Shown here: one piece after another, positions 23,486 to 31,891 of the stretch
Position numbering within the stretch: the stretch's first letter is position 1
Layout of the letters: each line of letters begins with the position of its first letter
Assembly: GCF_019656055.1 (NCBI RefSeq)
Contig: NZ_BPKY01000008.1
Coordinates: 53,198-117,197, forward strand
Length of the DNA stretch: 64,000 bases
Origin: Leuconostoc miyukkimchii
Lineage (GTDB): Bacteria > Bacillota > Bacilli > Lactobacillales > Lactobacillaceae
Direction of reading: 5' to 3'
The notes under the pieces: generated by a model
What the model was told of the DNA's origin: nothing
Database searches by the model: none
The model's input: the letters and a program-made list of their open reading frames with translations, nothing else
Made by a program: the position numbers and the translations under genes

Positions 23486-25633
23486 TTAACGATTAACTAA
23501 ATGATAATATTGTGCTTGATTGGCAAGCAGTTCGTTGTGAGTACCATCTTCAACAATAGTGCCTGATTCAAGTAAAATAACGCGTTGTGCTTTTTCAGCA
23601 ATAGTTAGGCGGTGAGCGATGAATATAATTGTTTTATTTTTAATTGTGAGTAAGCTATCGATTATTTTTTTCTCAGTCAATACATCGAGATTACTGGTTG
23701 ATTCATCCAAAATAAGAATAGGAGATTGACTTAAAAGTGCACGAGCTAAAGCTATGCGCTGCTTTTGTCCACCAGACATGCCACCATCTTCTGAAATCTC
23801 AGTTTGATAGTTCTGAGGCATGCTTTCAATATCGTTTTTGATGTCCGCTAATGTCACAGCAGTTAATATATCTTCTTGTGTCGTGCCATCAGGGGCACCA
23901 AGTGTGAGGTTATCCAATATACTACCGGTAAATATATAAGGATTTTGAGGTAAGTAAGTCACATGTCGCCTGAGATTTTGACGATGAATGTGATTAATAT
24001 CTTGGGAACCGATTTGGATGTATCCACTGGATGGTGACATAAAGTTAACTAACAGCTTGGCTAGCGTTGATTTTCCTGATCCACTAACACCTACAAGAGC
24101 TATTTTTTCACCAAAAACTATTTTAAGAGAAAAGTTGGTTAGAATAGGTTTCTGATAGCCATATTGATAGCTCACTTTATTTATTGTGAGATCATATGAA
24201 TTATTTTGTTGTAATTCTTGTGACTCGTTCGCTTTAAATTCGGAATCGACTAAGTAAACTTCATTCAATCGCCGGTTTGCAACAGTTGCGGTTTGTATTT
24301 TGGTTTGTAAATTAATAATATTTTGAAATGGTTCGGTAAAATAACCTAATAGGGCATTATATGTGACTAATTGGCCAACACTAAGTTGATTAGAAATAAC
24401 TAGTTTAGCACCAAACCATAGGACGAGGATATTAATAATAAGCTGGGTCGACTGTTTAATGCTATTTTGAATTGCTTCAATCTTTTGATGTGCAAAAGAT
24501 TTTTTTAAGTAATCGACAAATTCTCGGTCAATTTTTTGATAATTAGACTTTTCACTTGTTAGTGATTTGATCGTTTCTATGCCATTAATATCTTCAATAA
24601 TCGACGAGCTCAAAGTCGCATTACTCGCCATTTGTTCTTGATTGAGACGTTCAAACGGTCTCATAAAGGTATAGACAATTAAAAAATAAACTGGAAATGA
24701 AATTAAAGAGAGTAAGAATAGTTGTATGTTTTGAACAGCTAAGACACTACCAATGATAATAGTAATACCTAAGTCTAAGAATAAAGAGAGAATTGTGTTA
24801 GCCATTGCATCAATGATAGCATTAGCGTCATTAAAACGTGTTACAATTTCACCGGTTCGTCGTGTGGCGAAGAAATTAACTGGTAATTCAAATAAATGGC
24901 GAATATAAGACAGTATGACTTCAATAGATAGACGTTGCCCCATAACTGTTAGTAAGTAGGTTCGAGCAAAACCAAGTACTTGTTGTAGAATATAGGTGGC
25001 AATCAATCCTAATGAAACAATAGTTAAGGTGTTAGCTTGTCCGTTGGGAACATAGGCATCAATGACAAGTTGCATGTAGTATGAACCAGCAATGCTAATT
25101 AGTGTGATTAATAAAGATGCAGCAATGATGTTAAAAATCAGTGCTTTTTGTCGACCAATAATAGGTAAAAATGATTGAATACTGCTCTTGTTTTCTTTAA
25201 CTGGCTTGTATTCTGGGGAAGGGGACATAAATAGTGCAACACCCGTCCATTCTTTAGAAAAATCCTGCAGAGTCATTATTGTTTTACCAACTGTTGGGTC
25301 CGGATCTGCGATCATAATTTTATTTTTATTGATATGGTATACGACATAATAATGTAAATATTTTCCGTTTTTATCAACATGAGCGATAAACGGCATTGGT
25401 AGATCTTTCATATCGAATAGTGTCAGATCGGCTTTAATAGGACGAACATCCATGTTAAATGATTCGGCTGCCTTCACCAATCCTAAGGCAGTTGTTCCTG
25501 ATAGTGATGTTTGACAGCGTTCACGGATACTTGCTAATGAGATATCAGAACCGTATTGTTTTAAAATCATCGCAAGTGCGGATACACCACAATCTTTTTC
25601 TTCTAGTTGTGATATATAATCAAATCTCTTCAT
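23486..25633 (-). CDS. Bacteriocin-processing ABC exporter with C39 peptidase (LcnC/MesD-like)
   Basis: Cleaves double-glycine leaders and exports the peptides. It is a 715-residue protein with three parts. Residues 1-150 are a peptidase C39 with Gln9, Cys15 (EEKDCG), His in LHYYVV and Asp in IADPD. Residues 160-440 are a six-helix ABC membrane domain. Residues 470-715 are an ATPase with Walker A GVSGSGKST, signature MSGGQKQR and Walker B ILILDESTSNLD. All catalytic residues are present. Expected clients are the GG peptides at 20997, 21283 and 25910 and the GA-type pheromone at 29073. GGGAGACT lies upstream of the ATG. Confidence 0.95.
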   Translation of the reverse strand: MKRFDYISQLEEKDCGVSALAMILKQYGSDISLASIRERCQTSLSGTTALGLVKAAESFNMDVRPIKADLTLFDMKDLPMPFIAHVDKNGKYLHYYVVYHINKNKIMIADPDPTVGKTIMTLQDFSKEWTGVALFMSPSPEYKPVKENKSSIQSFLPIIGRQKALIFNIIAASLLITLISIAGSYYMQLVIDAYVPNGQANTLTIVSLGLIATYILQQVLGFARTYLLTVMGQRLSIEVILSYIRHLFELPVNFFATRRTGEIVTRFNDANAIIDAMANTILSLFLDLGITIIIGSVLAVQNIQLFLLSLISFPVYFLIVYTFMRPFERLNQEQMASNATLSSSIIEDINGIETIKSLTSEKSNYQKIDREFVDYLKKSFAHQKIEAIQNSIKQSTQLIINILVLWFGAKLVISNQLSVGQLVTYNALLGYFTEPFQNIINLQTKIQTATVANRRLNEVYLVDSEFKANESQELQQNNSYDLTINKVSYQYGYQKPILTNFSLKIVFGEKIALVGVSGSGKSTLAKLLVNFMSPSSGYIQIGSQDINHIHRQNLRRHVTYLPQNPYIFTGSILDNLTLGAPDGTTQEDILTAVTLADIKNDIESMPQNYQTEISEDGGMSGGQKQRIALARALLSQSPILILDESTSNLDVLTEKKIIDSLLTIKNKTIIFIAHRLTIAEKAQRVILLESGTIVEDGTHNELLANQAQYYHLVNR

Positions 25634-25744
25634 TTTATGTATAGTCTCCCTTAAAATAGTACCAGTCTAAATTTTATAGGGAAAATACATTCTTTTTACA
25701 AAATAAACGCCAATGGTAGATATTTTGACGTGAATGGCTGATTT

Positions 25745-25843
25745 CAACCTTTCAGTGCTGTAAACAGACCATTGAGGTCATTGATGTATCAAACGTTATT
25801 TTATCAATGTATATTGAATGTATTCGTTGCGCAACGATAAAAA
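25745..25843 (+). repeat. Promoter-like repeat, copy 2 (upstream of bacteriocin peptide C)
   Basis: Partner of 19821-19919. The conserved blocks end in GTATATTGAAT, a possible -10 region, about 95 bases before the peptide C start. Imperfect direct repeats (GAGGTCATT and AACGTTATT, about 20 bp apart) could be the binding site of the LytTR regulator; that is a guess from position. Confidence 0.6.
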
Positions 25844-25909
25844 ACGACAGTTTTTTATACTTTGGTTGTAAACGCACTAGTGAGATGGATAGAACGAAGG
25901 ATGGAAGTT

Positions 25910-26110
25910 ATGATAAGCGATTTTGAACCAATAAATGTTGAAAAATTAGAGACAATAGTTGGTGGGGTAATGACTGGCAGAGGTCTTGCTAAAGCTATTG
26001 GAGCAGGAGCTCTTGGCGGCGTTATTAGAGGAATACCAGGAGGCATGTTTGTTGGTGCACATGTTGGTGCGGCAGCGGGAGCAGCCACTTATGCGGTAAC
26101 TCATTATTAA
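25910..26110 (+). CDS. Class II bacteriocin precursor (GG leader), peptide C
   Basis: A 66-residue precursor. The leader has 19 residues (MISDFEPINVEKLETIVGG) and the mature part 47, glycine/alanine-rich with GxxxG motifs (GAGALGG, GIPGG, GAHVGAAAG). I chose the ATG at 25910 because AAGGATGG is eight bases upstream; the open frame begins 16 codons earlier. It has its own promoter-like repeat. It may act alone or with a partner from the following small ORFs. The mature sequence is long for one half of a two-peptide pair. Confidence 0.82.
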   Translation: MISDFEPINVEKLETIVGGVMTGRGLAKAIGAGALGGVIRGIPGGMFVGAHVGAAAGAATYAVTHY

Positions 26111-26193
26111 TAGGGGCCGTTCTAGCAACAATTATATTTTGGGTATTTGATTTTATCTTACGTGGGTTTCTTGGAAAATTTAAAGAACGTTAA
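26111..26193 (+). other. Open frame for a small membrane peptide without a start codon
   Basis: Directly after peptide C, in another frame, bases encode GAVLATIIFWVFDFILRGFL and a basic end GKFKER with TAA at 26191. The helix-plus-basic-tail character is that of a small immunity or bacteriocin peptide, but no ATG, GTG or TTG lies in frame nearby. It may be a broken gene or chance. Confidence 0.3.
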
Positions 26194-26260
26194 AATTATT
26201 TTTAAAAATTATAATGCACAATCAAATTAAGTATTTATATTAAAAGATAAATTAATAGTT

Positions 26261-26452
26261 ATGCAAAAAAGTGTGATTTGTAAGATTGCTATCAAAGATG
26301 CAGGAATGGTGATAGCAGCTATGCTTCCAAGTATGGTTGTTGCATATTCTTTTCAAATATTTTTGATGTCCTTTGATTTTATTATTATCAGCAGTGCTAT
26401 TTTTTATATTTTATTTATCTTATACACATACTGGGAAGAAAAGGGTTACTAA
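26261..26452 (+). CDS. Small two-span membrane protein (possible immunity protein)
   Basis: A 63-residue protein with two hydrophobic helices (about 14-34 and 38-56) and a charged tail WEEKGY. It lies about 150 bases after peptide C on the same strand, a position usual for dedicated immunity proteins. The ribosome site is poor, and internal ATG codons are possible starts. No family recognised. Confidence 0.5.
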   Translation: MQKSVICKIAIKDAGMVIAAMLPSMVVAYSFQIFLMSFDFIIISSAIFYILFILYTYWEEKGY

Positions 26453-26522
26453 ATATGCTGAAAAATGATAACAATTAATTTCAACAGTAGTATTTGAAAT
26501 TATGACCACAGAAGGAGGGTAT

Positions 26523-26603
26523 ATGATTAATAACTTATTAATTATAGCAGTTGCCATTCTAACCATTCTCGGTTTTATTGCTAGTGCATTGATAATAACA
26601 TGA
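26523..26603 (+). CDS. Small hydrophobic peptide with strong ribosome site
   Basis: A 26-residue single-helix peptide, MINNLLIIAVAILTILGF then IASALIIT, behind GAAGGAGGG seven bases upstream, the strongest ribosome site of this block. A further 23-codon hydrophobic ORF begins at 26604, touching its stop (TGAATG). It has no leader or charged tail. It could be a membrane microprotein of the immunity or signalling type. Confidence 0.5.
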   Translation: MINNLLIIAVAILTILGFIASALIIT

Positions 26604-26839
26604 ATGACTGTTATCACAATACTGCTTTATATTGGATTTTTACAAAAAATGACAATTATTTATTGCTGTATATAGTAACACTAGTTGGTTGTGGCGAATC
26701 ATTTCTTAAGTGAGTTATTCACCAAACATTTTTTTCAAACAACCATTTGTTTCTAAATCAATAATTTTAACTGTTTTTTGTCTGTAGCTGTTCGGTTAAT
26801 CAACATAATAACGTATAGCTTAGGTTGATATACACAGCC

Positions 26840-26883
26840 AAAAACCGATGACAACGTTATTAGTAGCATTGTTATCGGTTTTT
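26840..26883. terminator. Bidirectional terminator between peptide C block and response regulator
   Basis: AAAAACCGAT and ATCGGTTTTT arms with a partly paired middle, A-run and T-run on the two sides, three bases from the end of the minus-strand response-regulator gene. Confidence 0.85.
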
Positions 26884-26885
26884 AG

Positions 26886-27611
26886 TTATAAAATACTTAT
26901 CAATGCTTTCACTTTTCGGCGTGAGATTAAGCAGGTTGATTGATTCTTAAAAATAATGACATTGCTAACTTTATCGATCTGTTCAATATTATTAATATTG
27001 ACAAGATAAGCACGATGGCTACGGAATAAACGGTTATCCATGGTTGCAATGTCTTGTAATTGGCCAGTAAATTCAATACGTTTAGTCATGCCAACGAGTA
27101 TAATTTGTCGTGTCCCTGGTTGTGTTTCAAAATACAGAATATCACTAAAAGGTATTTTAAAGTTGGCTTTTGGTGTGTTGAATTGGAATAAGTCAAGTGG
27201 CATATCTACGTTGAACTGTTGAACGATATGTTGTAAATTATTTTCTAGTTGTTGTTTAAAATTTTTAGCATCTTGGTCTTTTGCAATGAAATCTAGTGCA
27301 GATACTTGATATTTAAAAGTAAGTGGTAAAAACTCAGAGTGTGTTGTCACAAAAATAATAATGGCATACGGATCATGCTCTCTGATTTGCTTGGCAACCT
27401 CGAATCCTTTTCTATCGGAACCTTTGAGTTCAACATCAAGAAAATAGATGTGATGTGTACCGCGACTGGTTAAATTAGCTAGTAATTGTTCTGGTCTAGA
27501 ATAGGTACTGATCTGTTGATGTGGCCAATTATTTGCTTGCATAATTTCAACTAAGTAGCGTTTTAATTTTTGTTGTTGTATAATGTCATCTTCTAAAATA
27601 TTGATTTGCAT
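26886..27611 (-). CDS. LytTR-type response regulator (bacteriocin regulation)
   Basis: A 241-residue regulator of the AgrA/ComE/PlnC type. The receiver domain (1-125) has acidic residues Glu7-Asp8-Asp9, phospho-acceptor Asp59 (IYFLDVELKG) and the conserved Thr/Lys region (IIFVTTHSE, DFIAKD). The LytTR DNA-binding domain is at about 140-241 (ILYFETQPGTRQIIL, FRSHRAYLVNINNI). It lies five bases after the histidine kinase. It is expected to activate the bacteriocin promoters; the repeated element at 19821 and 25745 is the candidate target. Confidence 0.93.
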   Translation of the reverse strand: MQINILEDDIIQQQKLKRYLVEIMQANNWPHQQISTYSRPEQLLANLTSRGTHHIYFLDVELKGSDRKGFEVAKQIREHDPYAIIIFVTTHSEFLPLTFKYQVSALDFIAKDQDAKNFKQQLENNLQHIVQQFNVDMPLDLFQFNTPKANFKIPFSDILYFETQPGTRQIILVGMTKRIEFTGQLQDIATMDNRLFRSHRAYLVNINNIEQIDKVSNVIIFKNQSTCLISRRKVKALISIL

Positions 27612-27616
27612 AAGAA

Positions 27617-28927
27617 CTATCCTTGTGTAACCAATGTTTGGTTGAATATATGATTGGCATGTGCTGTTTCTAAATGTGCTTGTTCGTATTCGATTAAAAT
27701 TTGTTGCACATTGTGTAGACCTGTGCCATGGTCGTTTCCTTTTGTTGTGACACGATGCTTAAAAATTTGGTGAATAGGGCTTGTTTCTTCGGTGGTGGCA
27801 TTTTCAATGATGAGGCGATTTTCTTTTTGTGCCGAATCGATAATGACGGCAATATGAATAAATGCGTTGACATTTTTTTCGCTTGCTTCGATAGCATTAT
27901 CAAGTAAAATACCAAGAATTCGGATATAATCCAGTGTATCCATGTGACAGCTTGTCCACTGTTGTTCAATTTCAATTTCGGTATGAATGCCTTTTTCCAA
28001 AGCATAGATGATTTTATGAGATAAAAGGCTTTTAATAGCAGGGATTGTAATGTTTGATAAGGCGCCTAGAGAATAGTGGTCGTGATTCAGTATATTGGGT
28101 GATTTTTTTAATACGTTATTATATATTTCGCGAATTTGTTTTATATCACCCTTTTGGATACTTGTTTCCAGGCTAATGATTAAATTGATATAATCGTGAC
28201 GAAAGCCATTAATGTTTTTGTAAAGCGTTTCAATTTCCGTTGTGTAATCTGTTAAGTTATTTAATTGTTGTTGCCTTTGTTCTGCTAATTGCAAATTAAA
28301 GTAGTTTTGGGTAGTGTTTTTAAGATAAATTAATAGTGAGATTAAACTAATAGCAAAAAAAATATTAACAGTAGCTTTATACTCGTTATTTTTAAATAGT
28401 GGGATTAACAAGTAAGATAATAAACTTATAGATAAAAGTAAGTTTACGAATCGAAATTGATTATTTTGTTGAAAATATTTATTTTTTCGGATAATTATTA
28501 AGTTTGGGGAGATTAGTTTAATAATGAAATATTGTAAAATGGCGATAATGACTGGCGATAAAATTGTTTCGTACATAGTTGTTGTATTATATGAAAGGAA
28601 TTTTATCGGTAAAAAAATTGTACCAAGTGATTGAATAATAGTGCCAAAAGCTGATACGCTAAGTACAGCGTATAGTCCGTAAAAGTATATAAGGGGAATA
28701 CTTTGAGCTCGTCGGTTAAACGTGAAGCCTAACATAACTAATAAGCCTACTTGTATAATGTGACTCCATACACCTAGTTCATATGCTGTGAGCATAGTCA
28801 TTGTTAGAAATACTAAATAATATCCTATATGCCATTGTATTTTACTTATAACACAAAAAACGGTGAATTTTATAATTGATAAAAATACCAGACCAAACAT
28901 AAGGTGAATTAAAATTACTAAATTCAA
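27617..28927 (-). CDS. HPK10-type sensor histidine kinase (peptide pheromone receptor)
   Basis: A membrane sensor of the ComD/PlnB/AgrC type, about 436 residues. The first ~210 residues hold six or seven membrane helices for pheromone sensing. The kinase core has the phosphorylated histidine in FRHDYIN, the N-box LLDNAIEASE and the G-box GTGLHNV. The frame opens at 28942, but I place the start at the TTG at 28927, because GGAGGG lies inside the longer version and seven bases before this codon. It partners with the adjacent LytTR regulator and probably senses the divergent peptide. Confidence 0.9.
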   Translation of the reverse strand: MNLVILIHLMFGLVFLSIIKFTVFCVISKIQWHIGYYLVFLTMTMLTAYELGVWSHIIQVGLLVMLGFTFNRRAQSIPLIYFYGLYAVLSVSAFGTIIQSLGTIFLPIKFLSYNTTTMYETILSPVIIAILQYFIIKLISPNLIIIRKNKYFQQNNQFRFVNLLLSISLLSYLLIPLFKNNEYKATVNIFFAISLISLLIYLKNTTQNYFNLQLAEQRQQQLNNLTDYTTEIETLYKNINGFRHDYINLIISLETSIQKGDIKQIREIYNNVLKKSPNILNHDHYSLGALSNITIPAIKSLLSHKIIYALEKGIHTEIEIEQQWTSCHMDTLDYIRILGILLDNAIEASEKNVNAFIHIAVIIDSAQKENRLIIENATTEETSPIHQIFKHRVTTKGNDHGTGLHNVQQILIEYEQAHLETAHANHIFNQTLVTQG

Positions 28928-28967
28928 AACAAATCCCTCCAAATATACTAATATTTTACACTAAGAA

Positions 28968-28979
28968 GTAAACGTTTAC
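28968..28979. promoter_or_regulatory. 12 bp palindrome between kinase and pheromone genes
   Basis: GTAAACGTTTAC is a perfect palindrome in the divergent region, close to but not matching the cre consensus at the outer bases. It may be a CcpA-type or LytTR-related site. Confidence 0.35.
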
Positions 28980-29072
28980 CATAAAATATCAGTAACAGAT
29001 ACGAGACATGTCGGTTGTAGGTTTATTTGATATTATGTATAATTTGTTAAATCAATGGAAAGGAGAATTTAT

Positions 29073-29192
29073 ATGGTAGAAATAGAAAATGTTGAAGAAT
29101 TAAGTGAAGAGGCATTGGTGTGTATTGAAGGTGCTGGCTTCTTAAACCAGTTACAGACAATACTTAATAAATCACAGTTTTTCGGAAAATAA
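29073..29192 (+). CDS. Peptide pheromone precursor (Gly-Ala type leader)
   Basis: A 39-residue ORF with AAAGGAG before the ATG. The leader ENVEELSEEALVCIEGA follows the double-glycine pattern except that the second glycine is alanine, a substitution known in some cleaved leaders. The mature peptide would be GFLNQLQTILNKSQFFGK (18 residues), an amphipathic basic peptide as in three-component induction systems. Its position divergent from the kinase/regulator pair supports the role of inducing factor. TATAAT lies about 30 bases upstream. Confidence 0.78.
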   Translation: MVEIENVEELSEEALVCIEGAGFLNQLQTILNKSQFFGK

Positions 29193-29251
29193 TTAATCAC
29201 TGCGTTGTGTTTTAATGTGACATGTTTGATGATATTTATAACGCAAAAATA

Positions 29252-29296
29252 GACTAAAAAGCATTGATTGAATTTTTCAATCAATGCTTTTTAGTC
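29252..29296. terminator. Bidirectional terminator after the pheromone gene
   Basis: A 21 bp perfect stem beginning GACTAAAAAGCATTGATTGAA with a TTT loop, between convergent genes. It lacks a long T-run outside but the inner arms contain A5 and T5. Confidence 0.75.
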
Positions 29297-29303
29297 AATG
29301 ATG

Positions 29304-29555
29304 TTATTTTTTCTGCTGTCGCACACGCATTACCACACGAATTAATGACAAGACTAATGTGATATTGAACCAAAAACCATAGAATTGTGTGAGGGGGCTT
29401 GTTGTGAATGTGAGTGCTAAAACAGCCAGTAAAACTGATTTCATGGTGACACGTTGAAATTCAGATACTGTGACTTCAAATCGAGCGGGTTTGAACAACG
29501 AAAAGATAAAGAGTAACAAAACGTAAATACTTGGCAAAATGTAATATGAAAACAT
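29304..29555 (-). CDS. Small membrane protein of unknown function
   Basis: An 83-residue protein with two to three hydrophobic helices (residues 3-20, 38-52, 56-75) and a basic tail RVRQQKK. A potential GAGAGG lies before the ATG. It may belong to the island as an immunity or accessory factor, or to the following housekeeping block. No family recognised. Confidence 0.6.
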   Translation of the reverse strand: MFSYYILPSIYVLLLFIFSLFKPARFEVTVSEFQRVTMKSVLLAVLALTFTTSPLTQFYGFWFNITLVLSLIRVVMRVRQQKK

Positions 29556-29907
29556 GGGATCCTCTCAAAATGATTGCTATTAAAAAATCAATCATCATAT
29601 TTTCACATGAATATGACAAAAAAGCAATGGGCCAAGCATTTTTTGCTCATCATGCTTAAAATTGTTAAAATGATAGTTATGAAAAAACAACGATAAAGTC
29701 TAAGTGAACGAGTGATTGTCGGTTTTACCATATTTAGTACAACGATTGTCCAAAGCGCGCAACAGTCATTTTACAAGCAATTAATTTATCTCATGGTACA
29801 ATTGATTGGCAGCATGCTGTGTTTTATGTTGGACAGCGCACTGGTAATGATGAATTAAATAACAACATTAACAGACTATTAATAATCTGTTTGTTTAGGA
29901 GAATAAA
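29556..29907. other. Intergenic stretch with possible decayed ORF
   Basis: A frame from 29679 reads MKKQR, stops, then continues SLSERVIVGFTIFSTTIVQSA and beyond without a start; another frame carries a hydrophilic stretch. This looks like a degenerated small gene, but no family can be named. No RNA element is seen. Confidence 0.4.
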
Positions 29908-30789
29908 ATGTCTAAAATAGCAATAATTAGTGATTCAGCTTCAGCAATACCAGCAGCAATTCGTAATCGTTATCATATTTTTCAAGTAAACGATCCAATT
30001 ATTTTTGGAGAAGAAGTATATAAAGAATCAGTGGATATTCATGATCTTGGTGAATTAGTTAAGATGATGAAGGATAAAAAAATGGTAGCTTCAACATCGC
30101 AACCGGCGCCCGGAGATTGGGAAGAGGCTTTAAATGTTGCTAAGTCATCTGGATATGACCAAGCGTTGATTGTGCCTATTTCTTCTGGATTATCAGGTGC
30201 CTACCAGACAGCAAGTCTAGTAGCAGAATCATGTCAAGATCTCTCTGATGTTCGTGTATGGGACTCGAAGTTTGCCGTGATGGGATCGGGCATGCAAGCT
30301 GTCATGGCAGCCTTTATGGCTGAAAAAGGGCACACATTAGATGACATCATTGCTGCTCTACAAACTTTACAGCAGACCTTTGATGTACGTTTTGTTGTCA
30401 ATGATATATCACACTTACAACGTACCGGCCGTTTGTCCCGTGGTGCAGCTTTGGTTGGCGGGTTACTTAACATCAAACCAATTTTATCAATGGACATTCA
30501 AAATGAAGGTAAAATCGGTGCAGTCGGTAAGGCTCGTAAAATGAGTGGTGCGTTGAAAGAAATTAAGATAGCACTTAACCAATATTTAACACAAGTTGAT
30601 TTTCCGGTTCGGGCAATTGTTGTAGATGGCAATGATCCTAAACTTGGAGATAAGTGGCTTAAGGATTTACAACATGATTATCCGACAGTTAAGTTTGAAC
30701 GCGGAGTCATTGGTGCCTACATTGGTGTGCATACAGGTGATGGCGCAATGGGTGTCTTATGGGCACGTGATTGGGAAACTCTTGTCTAA
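29908..30789 (+). CDS. DegV family fatty-acid-binding protein
   Basis: A 293-residue cytoplasmic protein of the DegV/FakB family, which binds fatty acids for phosphorylation by FakA. It has the N-terminal IISDSASAIP, the STSQPAPGDW loop around residue 65, the PISSGLSGAYQTA motif around 90, and FVVNDISHLQRTGRLS in the second half. TTAGGAG lies before the ATG. It is monocistronic as far as seen. No fakA gene is nearby. Confidence 0.92.
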   Translation: MSKIAIISDSASAIPAAIRNRYHIFQVNDPIIFGEEVYKESVDIHDLGELVKMMKDKKMVASTSQPAPGDWEEALNVAKSSGYDQALIVPISSGLSGAYQTASLVAESCQDLSDVRVWDSKFAVMGSGMQAVMAAFMAEKGHTLDDIIAALQTLQQTFDVRFVVNDISHLQRTGRLSRGAALVGGLLNIKPILSMDIQNEGKIGAVGKARKMSGALKEIKIALNQYLTQVDFPVRAIVVDGNDPKLGDKWLKDLQHDYPTVKFERGVIGAYIGVHTGDGAMGVLWARDWETLV

Positions 30790-30911
30790 AATGGAGCGAC
30801 TCTGAGTGAGGTATTGACGCGTTAACTCACGAATACGATTGTCAAATGATGCTATCTTGTGACCAATCATGTTATAATATTAACATTAAATTGATTTACG
30901 GGGACAACTAA

Positions 30912-31550
30912 ATGCAACGATCTAAACGTTACCAAATTACGTATGAAGTTTTAAACGCGGTGACCCATGGACTCGGATTTTTGTTAGCCGTGTTAGCTGG
31001 CATTGCTTTAATGCTTCACGTTTTAAGACGACCAGTGACAACGTTGGAAATGACGGCCATTGTAATATATATCAGTACTATTGGTTTCTTTTTGCTCGCC
31101 TCAACGCTTTTCCACTCCTTGGTCTTTACGCGAGCAGCTAAACTGTTTCAATTCTTTGATCATGCGGGTATTTACTTTGTGATTTTGGGTAGTTACACGC
31201 CGTATACTTGGTTGCTTATCAAAGGCTGGCAAGGTTGGACAATTTGGGGTGCGATACTGACAATGACTATTGCGGGTTTTACCTATGATTTGTTCTTTGT
31301 CGGTCGTTGGCCGTGGGTGTCTGTTACTATCTACATGGTGATGGGGTGGTTAATTGTCTTAGCAATGCCAGTCTTATGGGGTGTTTTGTCACCTGTTGCC
31401 TTTTGGCTTTTAGTTGCTGGTGGCATCACCTATTCGGCAGGAACAATTTTTTATCTCATACCAAAAATCCCAATGGGTCATGTCTACTGGCATATATTTG
31501 TGTTAATTGGTGCAGGCCTAATGTTTGTCAGTATATATATAAGTTTATAA
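30912..31550 (+). CDS. Hemolysin III / TrhA family membrane protein
   Basis: A 212-residue protein with seven membrane helices of the hemolysin III (PAQR-related, YqfA/TrhA) family. The conserved residues are visible: N-terminal E and H (YEVLNAVTHGLGF), STLFHS in helix 2, FDHAGIYFVILGSYTP in the middle, and H near the C-terminus (MGHVYWHIFVLIGAG). A TATAAT lies about 35 bases before the ATG. The function is uncertain; membrane energetics or zinc-dependent hydrolase activity has been proposed for the family. Confidence 0.9.
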   Translation: MQRSKRYQITYEVLNAVTHGLGFLLAVLAGIALMLHVLRRPVTTLEMTAIVIYISTIGFFLLASTLFHSLVFTRAAKLFQFFDHAGIYFVILGSYTPYTWLLIKGWQGWTIWGAILTMTIAGFTYDLFFVGRWPWVSVTIYMVMGWLIVLAMPVLWGVLSPVAFWLLVAGGITYSAGTIFYLIPKIPMGHVYWHIFVLIGAGLMFVSIYISL

Positions 31551-31552
31551 AC

Positions 31553-31582
31553 AAAAAACCGAAGCCAACGCTTCGGTTTTTT
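31553..31582 (+). terminator. Terminator after the TrhA-like gene
   Basis: AAAACCGAAGC-CAAC-GCTTCGGTTTTTT, strong stem with T6. Confidence 0.92.
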
Positions 31583-31633
31583 AACACGATAAAAGGTATA
31601 AAAAAAACCAATATTTCTATTGGTTTGATCTAG

Positions 31634-31706
31634 TGGACAGCCAGGGGCTCGAACCCTGGACCCACGGATTAAGAGTCCGTTGCTCTACCAACTGAGCTAG
31701 CTGTCC
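31634..31706 (-). tRNA. tRNA-Lys (CTT)
   Basis: On the minus strand the cloverleaf begins GGACAGCTAGCTCAGTTGG, has anticodon arm ACGGA-CTCTTAA-TCCGT with anticodon CTT, T-arm GGGTTCGAGCCC, and acceptor end GCTGTCC plus discriminator A. CCA is not encoded. Confidence 0.95.
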
Positions 31707-31846
31707 ATATATTATTTGATGTAAACAACATATAATATAATACCATGTGCTTTTTGAAAATGCAATACTTATTCCTTGGTATTATAGTACGAACACTTGT
31801 TTTATGGCATGCTTTGGTAATTTAGTATAGAATAAAAGAAGTTTAA

Positions 31847-31891
31847 TTGGAAGGGAATTTGTTAGCATGAGTTGCTAACAATATAAATAAC
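31847..31891 (+). promoter_or_regulatory. uppP leader: SD, hairpin with 3-codon ORF, then start
   Basis: GGAAGGGA is followed by the hairpin GTTAGCA-TGAGT-TGCTAAC (31861-31879). Inside the hairpin is ATG AGT TGC TAA, a three-codon ORF correctly spaced from the SD. The uppP ATG follows 13 bases after the hairpin without its own SD. Either the hairpin brings the SD close, or the mini-ORF feeds ribosomes to uppP. Confidence 0.45.

Noticed and set aside
25946..26131. Minus-strand 61-residue frame over peptide C
   Set aside because: Serine/asparagine-rich shadow of the bacteriocin gene without a ribosome site or context.
31307..31633. 108-codon frame overlapping the TrhA-like gene
   Set aside because: It covers the real gene in another frame and runs through its terminator.
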